From: Halomonas salinarum | GTDB taxonomy: Bacteria > Pseudomonadota > Gammaproteobacteria > Pseudomonadales > Halomonadaceae | Length of the DNA: 64,000 nt | NCBI RefSeq assembly: GCF_012062845.1 | Contig: NZ_WWNB01000014.1 | Location: forward strand, 1-64,000 | Direction: 5' to 3' | Part shown: piece after piece, positions 37,612 to 46,686 of the stretch | How the letters are laid out: every line of letters starts with the position of its first letter | Position numbering within the stretch: position 1 is the first letter of the stretch | Made by a program: the position numbers and the translations under genes | Notes under the pieces: model-generated | Told to the model about the DNA's origin: nothing | The model's database searches: none | The model's input: only the letters and a program-made list of their open reading frames with translations

Positions 37612-37747
37612 GAGATTCCTTCTCATTTTTATGCTAAAACGCATCCTTGCGTCGTCTTGTCGAAACGATGTCGCCAGCGGCGACATCGGGGTTGCCCTTA
37701 AGGACTCACCTTGCGAGGCACGCTGCGGGCTCAAGCGCCTGCAGCGA

Positions 37748-39079
37748 TCAGGCCTGCTGGGGGCGTTTAGCGCGGCGGCGAGGGGCGCGAGCATCGTCAC
37801 CCTGGCGCGACGAGGTGTCGCCCTGGCGACGCTGGCCGTTGCCTCCACGGCCGTTGCCGCTCGTATTTCCACCGCCATTGCGACCGTTACCGCCGCGGCC
37901 GCCGCTTTTACCGCGACCGTTCTCGATCGGCTCCGGTTTGGCATTGGGGTCTGGCTCGAAGCCCGGTTCAATGCGCTTCTCGAGATCACGCTTGATCAGC
38001 CGCTCGATGCCCTTGAGCAAGCCGTGCTCGTCGACGCAGACCAATGACACGGCCTGGCCCTCGCTGCCGGCCCGGCCGGTGCGGCCGATGCGGTGGACGT
38101 AATCCTCGGCCACGTTGGGCAGTTCGAAGTTGACGACATGTGGCAGCTCGCTGATGTCCAGACCGCGAGCGGCGATGTCGGTAGCCACCAGCACTTGCAG
38201 GTCGCCCGACTTGAAAGCCGCCAATGCCTTGGTGCGCGCGGACTGACTCTTGTTGCCGTGGATCGCCATGGACGGAATATTCTGCTTGGACAGCTGTTCG
38301 GCCAGGCGATTGGCACCATGTTTCGTGCGGGTAAAGACCAGTACCTGGTACCACTGATGCTCGGTAATCAGGTGGGCCAGCAGTTCACGTTTCTTCTCGC
38401 GGTCAACCTTGTAGATCACCTGATCGACAGTCTCGGCGGTGGTGTTGCGGCGAGCCACCTCGATCATGGTCGGCTTGTCGAGCAGCTGATTGGCGAGGGT
38501 CTGGATCTCGTTGGAGAAGGTCGCCGAGAACAGCAGGTTCTGCCGCTTCGCCGGCATCAGCCGCAGCAGTTTCTTGATGTCGTGGATGAAGCCCATGTCG
38601 AGCATGCGGTCGGCTTCATCGAGCACCAGGGTCTCGATCTGGGACAGGTCGATGTGGCGCTGCTGATGCAGGTCCAGCAGGCGACCCGGTGTGGCAACCA
38701 GGATATCGAGGCCCGGGCGGATGGCATCCACCTGGGGCTGTTGGCCGACGCCGCCGAAGATGACCTTGGAGGTCAGCTTCAGGTGGCGGCCATAGCCGGT
38801 GACGTTTTCACCGATCTGGGCGGCGAGCTCACGGGTGGGCGTGAGTACCAGCGCACGAATCTGGCGCGCCTTGGGGCGCGGACCATCGGCGAGACGCTGC
38901 AGCAATGGCAGCGTGAAACCAGCGGTCTTGCCGGTGCCGGTCTGGGCACTGGCAAGGAGATCCTCCCCCTTGAGTACGGCCGGAATGGCCTGGCGCTGGA
39001 TGGGGGTAGGAACGGTATAGCCTTGTTCTTCGACGGCGCGCAGCAGTTCGCTACGCAGGCCAAGGTCGGAAAAGCTCAT
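37748..39079 (-). CDS. rhlE: DEAD-box RNA helicase RhlE
   Basis: A 443-residue RNA helicase. [21 protein letters not shown] begins at ATG 39079, with GGAG six bases upstream. It has the Q motif [10 protein letters not shown], Walker [14 protein letters not shown] in [13 protein letters not shown], and motif [12 protein letters not shown]. The C-terminal 70 residues are a Gly/Arg/Asn-rich low-complexity tail, typical of RhlE and probably RNA-binding. Roles in ribosome assembly and RNA turnover are known for the family. Confidence 0.94.
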   Translation of the reverse strand: MSFSDLGLRSELLRAVEEQGYTVPTPIQRQAIPAVLKGEDLLASAQTGTGKTAGFTLPLLQRLADGPRPKARQIRALVLTPTRELAAQIGENVTGYGRHLKLTSKVIFGGVGQQPQVDAIRPGLDILVATPGRLLDLHQQRHIDLSQIETLVLDEADRMLDMGFIHDIKKLLRLMPAKRQNLLFSATFSNEIQTLANQLLDKPTMIEVARRNTTAETVDQVIYKVDREKKRELLAHLITEHQWYQVLVFTRTKHGANRLAEQLSKQNIPSMAIHGNKSQSARTKALAAFKSGDLQVLVATDIAARGLDISELPHVVNFELPNVAEDYVHRIGRTGRAGSEGQAVSLVCVDEHGLLKGIERLIKRDLEKRIEPGFEPDPNAKPEPIENGRGKSGGRGGNGRNGGGNTSGNGRGGNGQRRQGDTSSRQGDDARAPRRRAKRPQQA

Positions 39080-39249
39080 GCAAACTCCGGATAACACGCT
39101 ACCGCCGCTCGCCGAAGAGGTGGCGCGAGTCCCGGGCGGTGACATGAGGAAAAATCGGTGACAGACGCGGCAGGAGGGACCATAAAGTGCCGCGGATGCG
39201 CATGATGACAGAAAAATCAGCTGGGCGCAGCTTTATGGCCCCCTGGGGG

Positions 39250-39855
39250 TCACCGCAACGTGCGGATGCGCTTGGCCAGACGGCTGGCCAACTCGTCCCA
39301 ACTCTGCCCCAGCGCTCGCACCAAGGCCGGGTAGCCATCGGCATCCAGCGGTGTATCGACATCGAAGGTATCAAGCGTCAACAGCTTGCCTTCGGCATCG
39401 CGCAGCTGCCACTGGCCGGCGGCCACGGCCTGTCCATCATAGCGGCCCTGAAAGCTCGCGAGTTCCAGTCTCAGGGTCATTGCTCTGGGCGGAGCTGCGG
39501 GGTTGTTTTCTGACATGACGCGAGTCTGCGGTAGACGGTGTGAGAGACGGCGACGCAGACCCCGTTCGAGCATAGGGCCGAGCTCCTCGGCCCAGAGGTG
39601 GTCCCGCGCGGGGTTCAAGGTGATGTCGTCGAGCTGCAGCACGATGCCTGGTTGTTCGAGAAAGCTTGCCAGATCAAGGGGGCGAACAACCAGGAAGTGT
39701 TCGCCCTCAGAGGCGGTCGTCTCGCTGATGTCTCTTTCACTGGCCGCCACCTGATCGTCTGGCAGACCATAGTGACGAGTTGGTGCGGCGTTGGTGGCAC
39801 AGCCGGCAAACAAGCTCAGCAGCATCAACAGGGCCAGGGGGCGGATTACATTCAT
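39250..39855 (-). CDS. pqiC: Outer-membrane lipoprotein PqiC (YmbA)
   Basis: A 201-residue lipoprotein. The signal peptide ends in the lipobox LFAGC (acylated Cys near residue 19), and the ABC-type auxiliary lipoprotein domain follows. ATG 39855 is preferred because GAGGAG precedes it; another in-frame ATG lies 21 bp upstream. PqiC completes the trans-envelope PqiAB system thought to move lipids between membranes. Third gene of the operon. Confidence 0.92.
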   Translation of the reverse strand: MNVIRPLALLMLLSLFAGCATNAAPTRHYGLPDDQVAASERDISETTASEGEHFLVVRPLDLASFLEQPGIVLQLDDITLNPARDHLWAEELGPMLERGLRRRLSHRLPQTRVMSENNPAAPPRAMTLRLELASFQGRYDGQAVAAGQWQLRDAEGKLLTLDTFDVDTPLDADGYPALVRALGQSWDELASRLAKRIRTLR

Positions 39856-39872
39856 CGGGCTCTCCTCGACGT

Positions 39873-41537
39873 TCATCGCGGCGCTCGCGGTTGAGGATCT
39901 TCGCCGCGAGGGCGATCAAAGATCAAGGCATTGGGTTGCTCGCTCAGGGTCTTGGCAACGGGTTCCAGGTCTCGCATCAGCGCATCAAAGCGCTCGAGGC
40001 TCTCGGTTAGCTCATCGTAGGCCGTCGAGCCAGGCGACATGCCTTTCAAGGTGACCCTTAAGTCCTCAAGCGTCGCGGTAAGCGTGCCCGGCAGGTTCTG
40101 GGTGTCGGGGTTATCGGTCAATGCCTTCACGCTTGCGGTCAGTTCCTGCACTTCTTCAAGCGTGGCCTGGGAGGCGGCCAGGTTGCGGTTCAGACCGTCG
40201 AGCACCGGCTCGACCTCGAGACCGTTGAGCTTGTCGAGCAGGCTCGAGACCTTTTGTTCGATCTGGGCAAGGCCCGCTGCGGTGGTCGGAAACACCGGGC
40301 GGTTTTGATAGCTGTTAGCCAGATACGGTGAGCTGGCCGGTTGCTGGAAATTGAGATCGACATAGAGCGCGCCGGTCAGCAGATTGCCGGCCTTGAGCGA
40401 GGCCCGCAGGCCGTTTTCGAACCAGCCTTCGAAGCGTGCCCGCCAGGTCTCGAGATCCATGTCCTCGAGGTTTTCGCCCAGGCGCTGCGGCTCGATGCGG
40501 ATCAACACCGGAATGGCGAAGCCAGCACGGCGCGAACGCTGGTCGATACTGAACTCCCAGGGAACGCTTGCCACGGTGCCGACGCGCACGCCGCGGAATT
40601 CCACCGGGGCGCCCTTTGAAAGACCGCGGACGGTGTCATCGACCAACAGGACATACTCCAGATAGCGGTTGAAGGTCCCTTGCCGGGCATTTTCGGCATC
40701 TTCGTAAAGCGTAAAGGTGGTGTCTTCACTCACGGGTTGGCCAAGCGGAACATCCTCGGGTACCCCGAAGGTCACGCCACCGCCGAGCAGGGCTTCCAGA
40801 GACTCGACGTTGACGCTCACCCCTTCGGAATCGAGCTTCAAGTCGATTCCGCTGGCGGGCCAGAAGCGGGTACTGTCGGTGACCAGCACATCGTAGGGTT
40901 TTTCGATAAAGGCGCGATGGCGCATACGCCGTGTCTCGGGGTCGAAGCGAGCCTCTTCGACGCGCCCGACAGTGAAGCCGTGGTAGGTCACAGGGTCGCC
41001 GACACTCAGGGAATTACCGAGCTGGCCCACCAGGTTGACACGGATGCCCTTGGCATCGGCGGGGGCTACCGGCGGCTGCTCGAGCACATCGAAACTATCG
41101 CTCGACTCTTCACTGTTGCCGGGTTGCAGCTGGATGTAGGCCCCGGATAACACGGTGTTGAGACCGCTGATGCCCTCCCGGCCGATACGCGGCTTGACGA
41201 CCCAGAAACGGGTGTCTTCGACCAGCATGGGCTCTACGTCAGGGCTCATTCTCGCGATCACGCGGATGTGGCTCAGATCGTTGGACAGCCTAACCTCCTC
41301 GACACGCCCAATCTCGACGTTACGGGTCTTGATGAGGGTGCTACCGGCTTCGATGCCTTCGGCGTTGCTCATGATCAGGGTGATCTGCGGGCCGCTGCTT
41401 GCGTAATCGTCATAGAGAAGCCAAAGGCCGATCAGCATCGCGACGATCGGCACGATCCAGATCGGTGAAAGCCGCGAGTGGCGACTGATGGTGGCACGGG
41501 TAGTCGGCGTGTCCTGGCCATGAGACTCAGCGGTCAT
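39873..41537 (-). CDS. pqiB: MCE-domain lipid transport protein PqiB
   Basis: A 554-residue protein. One N-terminal transmembrane helix (SPIWIVPIVAMLIGLWLLYD) is followed by three MCE domains (first GPQITLIMSNAEGIEAG...) and a long coiled-coil C terminus. E. coli PqiB forms a hexameric tunnel across the periplasm. The ATG overlaps the pqiA end by 11 bp; AAGGA lies 8 bp before it. A 17-bp gap separates it from pqiC. Confidence 0.95.
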   Translation of the reverse strand: MTAESHGQDTPTTRATISRHSRLSPIWIVPIVAMLIGLWLLYDDYASSGPQITLIMSNAEGIEAGSTLIKTRNVEIGRVEEVRLSNDLSHIRVIARMSPDVEPMLVEDTRFWVVKPRIGREGISGLNTVLSGAYIQLQPGNSEESSDSFDVLEQPPVAPADAKGIRVNLVGQLGNSLSVGDPVTYHGFTVGRVEEARFDPETRRMRHRAFIEKPYDVLVTDSTRFWPASGIDLKLDSEGVSVNVESLEALLGGGVTFGVPEDVPLGQPVSEDTTFTLYEDAENARQGTFNRYLEYVLLVDDTVRGLSKGAPVEFRGVRVGTVASVPWEFSIDQRSRRAGFAIPVLIRIEPQRLGENLEDMDLETWRARFEGWFENGLRASLKAGNLLTGALYVDLNFQQPASSPYLANSYQNRPVFPTTAAGLAQIEQKVSSLLDKLNGLEVEPVLDGLNRNLAASQATLEEVQELTASVKALTDNPDTQNLPGTLTATLEDLRVTLKGMSPGSTAYDELTESLERFDALMRDLEPVAKTLSEQPNALIFDRPRGEDPQPRAPR

Positions 41538-42894
41538 GGGCAACGTCCTTGTGATCAGAATAAGAAGGCGACGTATCGTTGGAACGGCTGTGGCGGGGGA
41601 GAGGTGGATCCCAGATCAGCCGCGGGTCGAAGGCCATGGCCGCCAGCATGGTCAGCACCACGACCGCGCCGAAGGCCAGGGCCGCCGCGCCTGGCGCAAT
41701 AGACATCAAGTTGTCGGCGCGAATCAGGGCTACCAGAATGGCCACCACGAACACATCGACCATCGACCAGCGTCCGACGAACTCGGTAACACGATACAGG
41801 CGGGTGCGGGCGACGCCATGCAGGTCGCTGCTGCGAGGCACCTGCAGGCACAGCCAGGCCATCGCGATCAGCTTGCTGACGGGGACCACGACACTGGCGA
41901 TAAAGATGATGGCCGCAATCGGGTAGGAACCATGCTGCCACAGGGTGATGACACCACCGATAATGGTCGAGGGTTCGGTATCACCGAAGGAGGTGGTGAT
42001 CATGATGGGATAGATATTGGCGGGCAGGTAGAGCACAGCCGCTGCCACCAGCAGGGCCCAGGTGCGCTGAAGGCTATGCGGCAGGCGGTCATGTAGCCGT
42101 TCGTTGCAGCGTCGGCAACGACCATTGCCGTCGGCATTCAGGCGATTGACCAGCCCACAGGTAGGGCAACCGGTCAGTCCCTGTGGCGAGGCCCTGGCGC
42201 CTGTGACAGCGCCTTCCGGAGCGGTGGGCTCACCCGCCAGCGAGAACCACATCCAGTCAGCGTCCAGTGATTGGGTGGTCAGCAACAACAGCAAGGCAAA
42301 GCAGCAGAACGCCCAGAAAGCGAGGCCAAGAGAGACCTCTGCCATGCCGGCTACCTTGATCAGGCTGACGAGGGCGCCAATGATGAAAACGTCCGCCATC
42401 ATCCAGGGGTGAAGGTGAGACAAGGCCCTCGCGATGCCGCGGCTGGCCGGAAGCAGGGTGCGTCTGAGCAGACCGGTCTGCAGCCAGATGACGCCGAGGA
42501 GATAGACCATCGGCAGCACGATCGTCGTCAACACGACCCCAATTGCCACCAGCGGCTGGTGCATGCCTATCAGGGTTGTGGCTGTTTCGGTCAGGGCGAT
42601 ACGATTGCCAATGCCGCTGACCTGGAAGCTCACGAAGGGCAGGGTCACGGCCATGATCAAGGCGAGGAGAGAGGCGATGGCGAGTGCCAGGCTGCGCTCT
42701 GCTGGCCGGTAATGGCGTGTCGAAAGCGTATGCCCGCAACGCGGACAATCGGCACTCTGGCCATGGTGCAGGGGTGGCAGGCGAACCAGCCAGTCGCACT
42801 CATGGCAGGCGCGCAGGCGTCGCCGTGAGCCAATAGTCTCCGGGAGAGCCTCCTCTTCAGGGGAGCGCTTATCTGGGATACGCGTATTGATCAA
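41527..42894 (-). CDS. pqiA: Inner-membrane protein PqiA
   Basis: A 455-residue protein if translation starts at TTG 42894, which has GAAGGAAC upstream. An ATG at 42918 opens the frame eight codons earlier but lacks a site. Two PqiA domains each begin with a zinc-ribbon pair: CHEC/CPRC and CPTC/CRRC. Each has about four transmembrane helices. PqiA anchors PqiB and forms the inner-membrane part of the lipid transport path. The operon is pqiA-pqiB-pqiC; in E. coli it is paraquat-inducible through SoxRS. Confidence 0.94.
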   Translation of the reverse strand: MINTRIPDKRSPEEEALPETIGSRRRLRACHECDWLVRLPPLHHGQSADCPRCGHTLSTRHYRPAERSLALAIASLLALIMAVTLPFVSFQVSGIGNRIALTETATTLIGMHQPLVAIGVVLTTIVLPMVYLLGVIWLQTGLLRRTLLPASRGIARALSHLHPWMMADVFIIGALVSLIKVAGMAEVSLGLAFWAFCCFALLLLLTTQSLDADWMWFSLAGEPTAPEGAVTGARASPQGLTGCPTCGLVNRLNADGNGRCRRCNERLHDRLPHSLQRTWALLVAAAVLYLPANIYPIMITTSFGDTEPSTIIGGVITLWQHGSYPIAAIIFIASVVVPVSKLIAMAWLCLQVPRSSDLHGVARTRLYRVTEFVGRWSMVDVFVVAILVALIRADNLMSIAPGAAALAFGAVVVLTMLAAMAFDPRLIWDPPLPRHSRSNDTSPSYSDHKDVAHDR

Positions 42895-43036
42895 GGCCAA
42901 GTTCCTTCTTTCCCCCATTATGACGGCTGATATAAGACATACAATCCTGTCGGTTGACGATGCTACAGTTCATCCTTGGGTCACGGCGACCGCCACGACC
43001 TCTTAGAAACTCAATGCGCAACAGGAGATACAGTAT

Positions 43037-44023
43037 ATGGGCTTGCCTATCTTGGCGGTCATAGCAGGATTGGTGCTGCTGGTTTGGAGTGCGGAGCGCT
43101 TTGTTGACGGGGCGGCGGCGACCTCTCGCTATCTGGGGCTGTCGCCTCTGCTGATCGGCATGCTGGTGATCGGCTTTGGCACCTCGGCGCCGGAATTGAT
43201 GGTATCGGCGCTGGCGGCCTCCCAAGGCAACCCAGGGTTGGCATTGGGCAACGCCTATGGCTCCAATATTACCAACATCGGGCTGATACTCGGTCTGGTG
43301 GCCCTGATTGCCCCACTGGCCGTGCAGTCCGGCGTGCTGCGTCGTGAACTACCCATTCTCTGTGGCGCGACACTCCTGGCGGCCTGGCAGCTTCGCGATG
43401 GCACGATAGATACTTTCGAGGCGGTTATTCTTCTCTTGGCGCTGGCGGCTTTCATCGGTGCCAGTATCTGGCAGGGACGCCAGAGCGAAGCCAGTTCCGA
43501 TACGCTCGCCAGTGAAACTGACCACAGTCTCGACAGCCATCCGATGACATTGAAGGTCAGCATCCTTTGGACACTGGTGGGGTTAGTGTTACTGGTGGCA
43601 AGCTCGCGTCTGCTCGTTTGGGGGGCGGTGGATATTGCCGAGGCGTTCGGGGTCAGCGATCTGATTATCGGCCTGACCGTTGTGGCGATAGGCACCTCGT
43701 TGCCTGAACTCGCCTCGTCGCTCAGCGCCCTGCGGCGTGGCGAGCATGATCTGGTGCTTGGCAATGTAGTGGGTTCCAACCTCTTCAATACCCTGGGGGT
43801 AGTGGGACTGGCCGGCATCATCACGCCCATTCAGGTCGGCGGTGAGGTCATGGTACGTGACTGGCCGGTCATGGCAGTGATGACGCTGGCGATGACCGTC
43901 TTTGCCATTGGCATCAAGGGCCGAGGTGGGCGAATCAACCGGCTGGAAGGCGGACTACTGCTGGCCTTGTTTGTTGGTTATACCGCCTATCTGATACGCG
44001 TGGTCGTGCAGGGGGGCGCATGA
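43037..44023 (+). CDS. Calcium/sodium antiporter (YrbG-like, CaCA family)
   Basis: A 328-residue integral membrane protein with ten helices in two inverted halves. The alpha-repeat motifs are GFGTSAPELMVSALAA (with GNAYGSNITNIG following) and AIGTSLPELASSLSA (with GNVVGSNLFNTLG). They supply the ion-binding acidic residues of the CaCA exchangers. AGGAGATAC precedes the ATG. It stands alone, divergent from pqiA. Export of Ca2+ in exchange for Na+ or H+ is the expected role. Confidence 0.93.
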   Translation: MGLPILAVIAGLVLLVWSAERFVDGAAATSRYLGLSPLLIGMLVIGFGTSAPELMVSALAASQGNPGLALGNAYGSNITNIGLILGLVALIAPLAVQSGVLRRELPILCGATLLAAWQLRDGTIDTFEAVILLLALAAFIGASIWQGRQSEASSDTLASETDHSLDSHPMTLKVSILWTLVGLVLLVASSRLLVWGAVDIAEAFGVSDLIIGLTVVAIGTSLPELASSLSALRRGEHDLVLGNVVGSNLFNTLGVVGLAGIITPIQVGGEVMVRDWPVMAVMTLAMTVFAIGIKGRGGRINRLEGGLLLALFVGYTAYLIRVVVQGGA

Positions 44024-44265
44024 CCTGTTTCGTCGTTAAAGACGAGCGCGCATGGATAGCCTATTGGTCAGTTTTTCTTGCAGATGAGTGAGGTGTGCGG
44101 CAAAAAACCACATGCCTGGCAGGGAGAAGTGCGGCATCGCGACACACCTGGCATGACGTTTTGCAGGTAATTTTGCCTTAGCATTGGCAGAGTTATCCGT
44201 CACCGCAATGCATGGCAGTGAACACACTAGCGGTATTGCCATTATCCAAGGTCTAGGAGGCTCTT

Positions 44266-45681
44266 ATGGAGCTTGATCCACTCATCCTGTCGCGCATTCA
44301 GTTCGCGTTCGTGGTGTGTTTTCACGCCATCTTTCCGGTTTTCACGATCGGTCTGGCGTCTTACATCGCGCTATTGAATGGTCTTTTCTTTGCTAACGGC
44401 AACCCTGCCTGGGAGCGTTTGGCCTCCTTCTGGACGAAGGTGTTTGCGGTGGTGTTCGGCATGGGCGTGGTGTCCGGTATCGTGATGTCCTTTCAGTTCG
44501 GCACTAACTGGAGCAACTTCTCCCAGGCATCGGCCAACTTCTTGGGTCCGGTACTCAGCTATGAGGTGGTAACCGCCTTCTTCCTTGAGGCAGGTTTCCT
44601 GGGCGTGCTGCTGTTTGGTCGGGACAAGGTACCCCAAGGGGTCCACCTCTTTGCGGCGCTGATGGTGGCTGTCGGCACCTTCATTTCTTCATTCTGGATC
44701 CTCGCTGCCAACAGCTGGATGCAGACCCCGGCAGGCGTTGAGCTGATCGATGGAAGCTTCCATGTAACCTCCTGGTATGAGGCCTTGTTCAACCCCTCCT
44801 TCGGCTATCGCTTCGTGCACATGGGAATGGCGTCATTCCTTGCCGGTGGGTTTGTGGTGGCGGGCGTCAGCGCCTGGTTTCTGCTGCGCGGTCGTGATGT
44901 ACCCGCCAACAAGAAGGCTTTGTCGATGTGTCTGTGGCTACTGCTGGTACTGGCGCCGGCCCAGGCGGTGGTTGGCGACTTCCATGGTCTCAATACGCTT
45001 GAGCATCAGCCGACCAAGGTAGCGGCCATGGAAGGCAACTGGGAGACACAGTCACATGCCCCGCTGCTGTTGTTCGCGATTCCCGACAAGGGTGCGCAAG
45101 AGAACCTGGTCGAGATCGGCATTCCGAGTCTCGCCAGCCTGATTCTGACGCACCACGCCGATGGGGTCGTGCCGGGTCTCAAGGAGGTTCCGGTAGATGA
45201 GCAACCTGTCGTGGCGTTGGTGTTCTGGTCGTTCCGGGTGATGGTCGCGCTGGGCTTTGCCATGATCGCCGTGGCCGTGACCGGTCTGGTGCTGCGTCGG
45301 GGTGGTCGTGTCTATTCCCACGAGCGTTACCTCAAGGTCCTGGTCGGCATGTCGGTCACCCCCTTCATCGCTGTACTAGCGGGCTGGATCGTCACCGAGT
45401 CCGGACGCTCGCCCTGGCTTGTGTATGGCATGATGACCCAGGCCGAGGGATTGACGCCCTCGCTGACCGGCGGCATGGCGCTATTCACGCTGATTGGATA
45501 TATCGCGGTCTACGCCGTGGTCTTCTGGGCCGGTATTTACTACCTGCTGCGGGTCATACGCCATGGCATGTTGCCCGAAGAACAGGAAGCTCCGGCCGAT
45601 GATATTGAGCGTGCCAAGCGACCGTTTTCCGCCGCTCACATTCCCTTCGACGATGACGATGCTCATCCGGTCAGGAGCTAA
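44266..45681 (+). CDS. cioA: Cyanide-insensitive bd-type quinol oxidase subunit I
   Basis: A 471-residue subunit with nine helices. The heme-ligating His lies in FVVCFHAIFPVF, and the family blocks GMGVVSGIVMSFQFGTNW and ESGRSPWLVYG are present (GRSPW in place of GRQPW of E. coli CydA). The quinol loop is short, as in CioA. CTAGGAGGCTC precedes the ATG. It reduces oxygen to water from quinol without pumping protons. It heads a cioA-cioB-cydD-cydC operon. No FNR/ANR box was recognised in the 242 bp upstream. Confidence 0.95.
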   Translation: MELDPLILSRIQFAFVVCFHAIFPVFTIGLASYIALLNGLFFANGNPAWERLASFWTKVFAVVFGMGVVSGIVMSFQFGTNWSNFSQASANFLGPVLSYEVVTAFFLEAGFLGVLLFGRDKVPQGVHLFAALMVAVGTFISSFWILAANSWMQTPAGVELIDGSFHVTSWYEALFNPSFGYRFVHMGMASFLAGGFVVAGVSAWFLLRGRDVPANKKALSMCLWLLLVLAPAQAVVGDFHGLNTLEHQPTKVAAMEGNWETQSHAPLLLFAIPDKGAQENLVEIGIPSLASLILTHHADGVVPGLKEVPVDEQPVVALVFWSFRVMVALGFAMIAVAVTGLVLRRGGRVYSHERYLKVLVGMSVTPFIAVLAGWIVTESGRSPWLVYGMMTQAEGLTPSLTGGMALFTLIGYIAVYAVVFWAGIYYLLRVIRHGMLPEEQEAPADDIERAKRPFSAAHIPFDDDDAHPVRS

Positions 45682-45684
45682 GCC

Positions 45685-46686
45685 ATGCAAACCTTTGACT
45701 TGTCATTGATCTGGGCCGGCATCATCGGCTTCGGGGTCATCATGTATGTGCTGATGGACGGCTTCGATCTGGGCCTCGGCATTCTTTTTCCCTTTGCCCC
45801 GGATGAAGACTCACGTGATGTGATGATGAACTCCGTGGCACCGATCTGGGACGGTAACGAAACCTGGCTGGTGCTCGGTGGCGCGGGCCTGTTGGGGGCC
45901 TTCCCGCTGGTCTATTCGGTATTCCTGCCGGCGCTCTACATCGGTGTCTTCCTGATGCTGGCCGGGCTGATTTTCCGGGGTGTGGCCTTCGAGTTTCGTT
46001 TCAAGTCGAAGCGCAACCGTCACTGGTGGAACCGGGCGTTCTGCTGGGGTTCGGCGGTTGCGACCTTCGCTCAAGGTGCCGTCGTCGGCACCTATATTCA
46101 GGGCTTTGAGACCGAAGGCTTTGTCTATGTGGGGGGTGCGCTGGACTGGCTGACGCCCTTCACCGTACTGACGGGGCTGGGCATGATGGCGGGCTATTCC
46201 CTGCTCGGTGCCACCTGGTTGATCTTGAAGTCGGAAGGCCACGTTCAGGACTGGGCGTATCGCATCGCGCCGAGGCTACTTGCGGCGGTGCTGGTGGTGT
46301 TCGCGATCATCAGCGTCTGGACCCCTTTCATCGATGGCGGCGTACGTGAGCGCTGGTTTGGCGAGGTCTCGCTGATCTGGTTGTTGCCGATACTGGCGAT
46401 GGCGTGTGCCTACGGTATCCATCGCTGGGTGAAACTCCGCCGTGAAGGAATGCCGTTCGTGGCGACGCTTAGCATGTTTGTCTTCACCTATCTGGGCTTG
46501 ATAGCGAGCAAGTGGCCGGTGATCGTGCCGCCGGATCACACCATCTGGGATGCGGCTTCGGCACCGGAATCACAACTGTTCCTGCTGCTCGGCGTGCTGT
46601 TCGTGATTCCGATCGTGCTGACCTATACCGCCTGGTCCTACTGGGTGTTCCGCGGCAAGGTGCGTGCCGGTGAAGGCTATCACTGA
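45685..46686 (+). CDS. cioB: Cyanide-insensitive bd-type oxidase subunit II
   Basis: A 333-residue membrane subunit with eight helices, starting three bases after cioA. MYVLMDGFDLGLGILFPF, the WDGNETWLVLGGAGLLGAFP block and the C-terminal WSYWVFRGKV are diagnostic of CydB/CioB. It pairs with CioA and stabilises the heme sites. The start of cydD overlaps its last 23 bp, so translation is coupled. Confidence 0.96.
   Translation: MQTFDLSLIWAGIIGFGVIMYVLMDGFDLGLGILFPFAPDEDSRDVMMNSVAPIWDGNETWLVLGGAGLLGAFPLVYSVFLPALYIGVFLMLAGLIFRGVAFEFRFKSKRNRHWWNRAFCWGSAVATFAQGAVVGTYIQGFETEGFVYVGGALDWLTPFTVLTGLGMMAGYSLLGATWLILKSEGHVQDWAYRIAPRLLAAVLVVFAIISVWTPFIDGGVRERWFGEVSLIWLLPILAMACAYGIHRWVKLRREGMPFVATLSMFVFTYLGLIASKWPVIVPPDHTIWDAASAPESQLFLLLGVLFVIPIVLTYTAWSYWVFRGKVRAGEGYH

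Noticed and set aside
37612..37989. N-terminal extension of the 175-residue protein
   Set aside because: It overlaps the tail of rhlE in another frame and consists of Ala/Arg-rich shadow sequence; the ribosome binding site supports ATG 37611.
44024..44265. FNR/ANR or ArcA site in front of cioA
   Set aside because: No TTGAT-N4-ATCAA-like sequence was found; only short TGCC/GGCA palindromes of unclear meaning.
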